Shown here: in pieces, positions 61,321 through 64,000 of the stretch
Layout of the letters: every line of letters starts with the position of its first letter
Numbering within the stretch: the stretch's first letter is position 1
Assembly: GCA_965205525.1 (NCBI GenBank)
Contig: OZ242171.1
Span: forward strand, 310,001-374,000
DNA: 64,000 nucleotides
Direction: 5' to 3'
Source: G965205525 sp965205525
GTDB lineage: Bacteria > Pseudomonadota > Gammaproteobacteria > JABABF01
Program-made: the position numbers and the translations under genes
Notes under the pieces: generated by a model
The model's input: the letters and a program-made list of their open reading frames with translations, nothing else
What the model was told of the DNA's origin: nothing
The model's database searches: none

Positions 61321-62544
61321 ATGTCTCGCGCAAAAAGAACAATTCGCTACGGCGGTGCCATGATGGGGGAGGAGGAAATCGCCGCCGTTACGGCGGTGAT
61401 GCGTCGCGAAAACGGCCTGCAGGTCGGTGAAAGCGTGGTGACCTTGGAAAAGCAGGTGGCGGCTCTGATGGGGAAGCGTTACGGAGCCATGGTCAACTCC
61501 GGCAGTTCTGCCCTGATGCTGGCCATGCGCCTTCTGGATCTGCCCGAGGGGAAAAGGGAGGTCATCACCCCCGCCCTGACCTTCAGCACAGATGCGGCGA
61601 GCATCGTGCAGGCCGGCTATGTGCCCGCTTTCGTGGATGTGGAGCCGGACACCTACCAGGTGGATATTGACCGCATTGAAGACATGATCACCCCCGCCAC
61701 CGGCGCCATGCTCATCCCGAACCTGGTGGGCGGCATGCCGGACTGGGATCGCCTGCGGGAGATCGCTGACCGCCATAATCTGATCTTGGTGGAGGACAGC
61801 GCGGATACCTTGGGGGGAAGTTTCCGTGGCCGGCCCGCCGGCGAGCGTGCCGATATCAGCATCACCAGCTTCTCCATTTTTCACATCATGACCTGTCTCG
61901 GCAACGGCGGCATGGTTTGCGTGGATGACGAAAAGCTGTGGGACCGCGCCCTCATGCTGCGCTGCTGGGGTCGCTCGTCTGAGAAGTTTCTGTACGGCAC
62001 TCGGCAGGATGACAGCGATGGCCGCTTCCTGGAGGACTTGGGCGATATGCCCTATGACGGCATGTTTATCTTTGAGGATTTGGCCTACGGCTTCGTCCCC
62101 AATGAGGCCGGTGCTGCCTTCGGCCTTGAGCAGCTGAAAAAATTGGATCATTTCTCCGCTCTCCGCACCCATCTTTTCAATCGCCACCAGGAGTTTATGC
62201 AGCGGCACGAAGACATATTCATCGCCCCCCGGCTGCTGGACGGCACCGTAACCACCTGGATCTGTTTTCCGGTGCAGCTGCGGGGAGAACTGGGCTGGAG
62301 CCGGCGCGAACTGCAAGTGCACCTGGAGGATGCCGGCATCTTCACCCGGGTGATTTTCTCCGGCAATATCACCCGCCAGCCGATGATGCAGGGGGTGGAG
62401 TTCCGGGCCGCCCCGGCGGGCTACCCCGGGGCAGACCAGGTCATGGCCCACGGGCTGATGCTGCCCTGCCATCCGACCATGGATGAGGAAGACTGCGCGT
62501 ATCTGTACGAAACCCTGGAAGAGTTCATAAACGCTCACCGCTGA
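61321..62544 (+). CDS. DegT-family PLP/PMP enzyme, RfbH/ColD-like sugar 3-dehydratase
   Basis: A 407-residue fold-type I enzyme of the DegT/DnrJ/EryC1/StrS family. MVNSGSSALMLAM, PALTFSTDAASIVQAG and VEDSADTLGG are family motifs. At the PLP-lysine position it reads TSFSIFHIMTCLGNGG, with His188 in place of Lys, as in ColD and RfbH deoxysugar 3-dehydratases. The C-terminal FSGNITRQPMM is RfbH-like. The cysteine set that binds 2Fe-2S in RfbH/E1 (after RCWGR) is missing, as in ColD. ATG 61321 gives MSRAKRTIRYGG; an extended frame from 61234 lies in the island repeat. Predicted nucleotide-sugar substrate; fcl-gmd elsewhere in the window could provide one. Confidence 0.8.
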   Translation: MSRAKRTIRYGGAMMGEEEIAAVTAVMRRENGLQVGESVVTLEKQVAALMGKRYGAMVNSGSSALMLAMRLLDLPEGKREVITPALTFSTDAASIVQAGYVPAFVDVEPDTYQVDIDRIEDMITPATGAMLIPNLVGGMPDWDRLREIADRHNLILVEDSADTLGGSFRGRPAGERADISITSFSIFHIMTCLGNGGMVCVDDEKLWDRALMLRCWGRSSEKFLYGTRQDDSDGRFLEDLGDMPYDGMFIFEDLAYGFVPNEAGAAFGLEQLKKLDHFSALRTHLFNRHQEFMQRHEDIFIAPRLLDGTVTTWICFPVQLRGELGWSRRELQVHLEDAGIFTRVIFSGNITRQPMMQGVEFRAAPAGYPGADQVMAHGLMLPCHPTMDEEDCAYLYETLEEFINAHR

Positions 62545-62557
62545 AATTGCAAAGACG

Positions 62558-63397
62558 ATGACTGAATTAGCTGGCAAAGTCGCCCTGATTACCGGCAGCA
62601 GTCGCGGCATTGGCGCCGCGATTGCCCGCCGCTATGCCGCCGAAGGTGCCCGGGTGGCCCTGGCGGCGCGCACGAAGACCAAGCATGACCACCTGTCCGG
62701 CAGCCTGGCAGAGACCCTCCGGCTGATCCGGGAGGCCGGCGGTGAGGCCGAGGTTTTTCCGGCGGATCTCAGCAAGGCCGAAGAGCGGGAGCATCTTGTA
62801 CAGGCGGTGCAGGCCGCTTTGGGCCCGGTGGATATCCTGGTGAACAATGCGGCGGCCAACACCTTCAAGCCCTTTGCAGAGATTTCTGAGAAACGCTGGC
62901 AGGTAATTTTTGAAGTCAACTGCCGAGCGCCCTTTGACCTTGCCCAGCGCCTTGTGCCGACGATGCGGGAGAAGGGGCAGGGATGGATTATCAATATCTC
63001 AAGCGGCACTGCAATGCACCCGGAGGGGCCGCCCTTCGGCGCCTTTCATACCGACAACTATCCGCTGCTGTATGCCGCGAGCAAGGCCGCTCTGGATCGC
63101 TTCAGCACCGGTCTCGCAGCGGAACTGTACCGGGACGGCATCGCCGTGAATGCATTGATGCCGGTGGCGGCGGTGCTGACCCCGGGCACTGAGGCCCTCG
63201 GCTACCGTCCGGCACGGGAGGAGCTGGAGGGGGAGGAGGTGATGGCCGAAGCCGCCCTGGCTCTGGCAACCTGCGAGCCGGAGCGCATCACCGGCCGGGT
63301 TTTAAAGAGCGGCACCTTCTTAGAGGAGCTGGGACGCGCCGTGCGCACATTGGACGGCAAGTCTCTCTGGGACGGCAGGATTCCGGGCTACGAATGA
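62558..63397 (+). CDS. Short-chain dehydrogenase/reductase
   Basis: A classical SDR of 279 residues: TGSSRGIGAAIA near the N-terminus for NAD(P), VNNAAANT, catalytic Ser in INISSGT and YAASK. The substrate is unknown. It begins 13 bases after the dehydratase gene and overlaps queF as ATGA, so the three are probably one operon. Confidence 0.9.
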   Translation: MTELAGKVALITGSSRGIGAAIARRYAAEGARVALAARTKTKHDHLSGSLAETLRLIREAGGEAEVFPADLSKAEEREHLVQAVQAALGPVDILVNNAAANTFKPFAEISEKRWQVIFEVNCRAPFDLAQRLVPTMREKGQGWIINISSGTAMHPEGPPFGAFHTDNYPLLYAASKAALDRFSTGLAAELYRDGIAVNALMPVAAVLTPGTEALGYRPAREELEGEEVMAEAALALATCEPERITGRVLKSGTFLEELGRAVRTLDGKSLWDGRIPGYE

Positions 63398-64000
63398 AGC
63401 GGCAAAAGATGCCGCTGGGACGCTCCGTTCCCCTGCCGCAGCACTACAGCCCCGAACTTCTCTGCCTGCTGCCCCGGGAGCGGGAAGCATTTCCGCCTGC
63501 GGTCGCGCTGCCTTTTGTCGGAGAGGATATCTGGTGCGCCTGGGAGCTTTCCTGGCGCAGCGAGTCCGGGCGGCCCGAGGCGGCGGTGGCCCGCTTCACT
63601 TTCCCCTGTGATACGCCCATGCTGGTTGAGTCCAAGTCTCTCAAGCTCTACCTGCACTCGCTGAACAATCACTCCCTTGCCGATGCGAATGCGATGGCGG
63701 AGCTTCTGCGTCAGGATTTATCGGCGGCGGCGGGGGCAGCGGTGAAGGTGGAGATCTGTCCCTTGGCGGTGCTGGCACAGCATTCCGAGTGGCAGCCCCA
63801 GCCCGCCCCGGGGGAATGCCTGGATGAATTAGAGGTGCCCGCAGATGCGTCCGAGCCCGCCCCCGGCTTTCTTGCCGCCTCCGGTCGGGAGAGCCAGGAG
63901 CTGCTGCACAGCCGTCTCTTTCGCTCCCTCTGTCCGGTTACCGGACAGCCGGACTGGGGAGAGGTGTACATTCGCTACCGAGGGCCGGCCATGGAGCGTC
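63394..64000 (+). CDS. queF: NADPH-dependent 7-cyano-7-deazaguanine reductase QueF (3' end outside the window)
   Basis: Reduces preQ0 to preQ1 in queuosine synthesis. The 202 visible residues show the long, E. coli-type form: PMLVESKSLKLYLHSLNN (the QueF ESKS/KLYL motif) and the catalytic Cys in FRSLCPVTGQPDWG. ATG 63394 overlaps the SDR stop. The reading frame is open to the window edge. Confidence 0.95.
   Translation, partial: MKRQKMPLGRSVPLPQHYSPELLCLLPREREAFPPAVALPFVGEDIWCAWELSWRSESGRPEAAVARFTFPCDTPMLVESKSLKLYLHSLNNHSLADANAMAELLRQDLSAAAGAAVKVEICPLAVLAQHSEWQPQPAPGECLDELEVPADASEPAPGFLAASGRESQELLHSRLFRSLCPVTGQPDWGEVYIRYRGPAMER

Noticed and set aside
61234..62544. Dehydratase starting at ATG 61234
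   Set aside because: The extra 29 residues come from the island direct repeat and an Ala run and are not conserved.

Overview
The window is dense chromosomal DNA from what looks like a GC-rich, probably uncultivated gammaproteobacterium. Evidence: recN-grpE-dnaK-dnaJ-dapB-carA-carB-greA, leuCDB-asd-(fimV)-truA-trpF-trpB-trpA-accD-folC and ccmCDEFGH-rlmE are gammaproteobacterial gene orders, the proteins read like that class, and the 16S rRNA has gammaproteobacterial signatures. I do not assign a genus.

Layout. 1-10650: end of recN (minus strand), a 39-bp tandem array, a sigma-32-type promoter, grpE, dnaK, dnaJ, dapB, then carAB behind an apparent pyrBI-style attenuator with a leader peptide. 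10651-14832: the carB-greA junction has been opened. It now holds a decayed greA copy, a run of 13 G, and a gene for a secreted Ig-like-repeat protein, before intact greA. 14898-20140 (minus strand): rlmE and cytochrome c maturation genes ccmC-D-E-F-G-H, without ccmA or ccmB. 20348-24870: a broken rRNA operon. A good promoter, 16S and tRNA-Ile are followed by minus-strand fcl-gmd and then tRNA-Ala; there is no 23S or 5S. 24895-31897: gltB-gltD-hemE. 31902-33613: stem-loop repeats and a periplasmic metallo-beta-lactamase-fold hydrolase. 33717-34726 (minus strand): CDGSH protein, peroxiredoxin, tRNA-Pro. 34875-46121: leucine, aspartate-semialdehyde, tryptophan, acetyl-CoA carboxylase and folate genes. 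46310-49712: thiI, an alanine symporter and dtd. 50139-61265: an 11.1-kb defence island between two perfect 35-bp direct repeats. 61321-64000: an RfbH/ColD-like sugar dehydratase, an SDR enzyme and the start of queF.

The island is the most novel part. A type I restriction-modification operon (hsdM, hsdS, hsdR and an HELLH metallopeptidase) carries between hsdS and hsdR a 1560-residue protein. That protein has an N-terminal QVK-type nuclease-like segment, a P-loop NTPase core and a long HEAT-like C-terminus, an architecture like STAND/Avs-type phage sensors. I propose a composite defence module in which a backup effector is embedded in, and probably co-expressed with, a type I R-M system.

Other points worth a second look: the G13 tract at the start of the surface-protein gene (possible phase variation); apparent CTG start codons for hemE and folC, both in CTGA overlaps with the upstream stop; the dismantled rrn operon with its pre-16S processing stem still intact; and the carAB leader.
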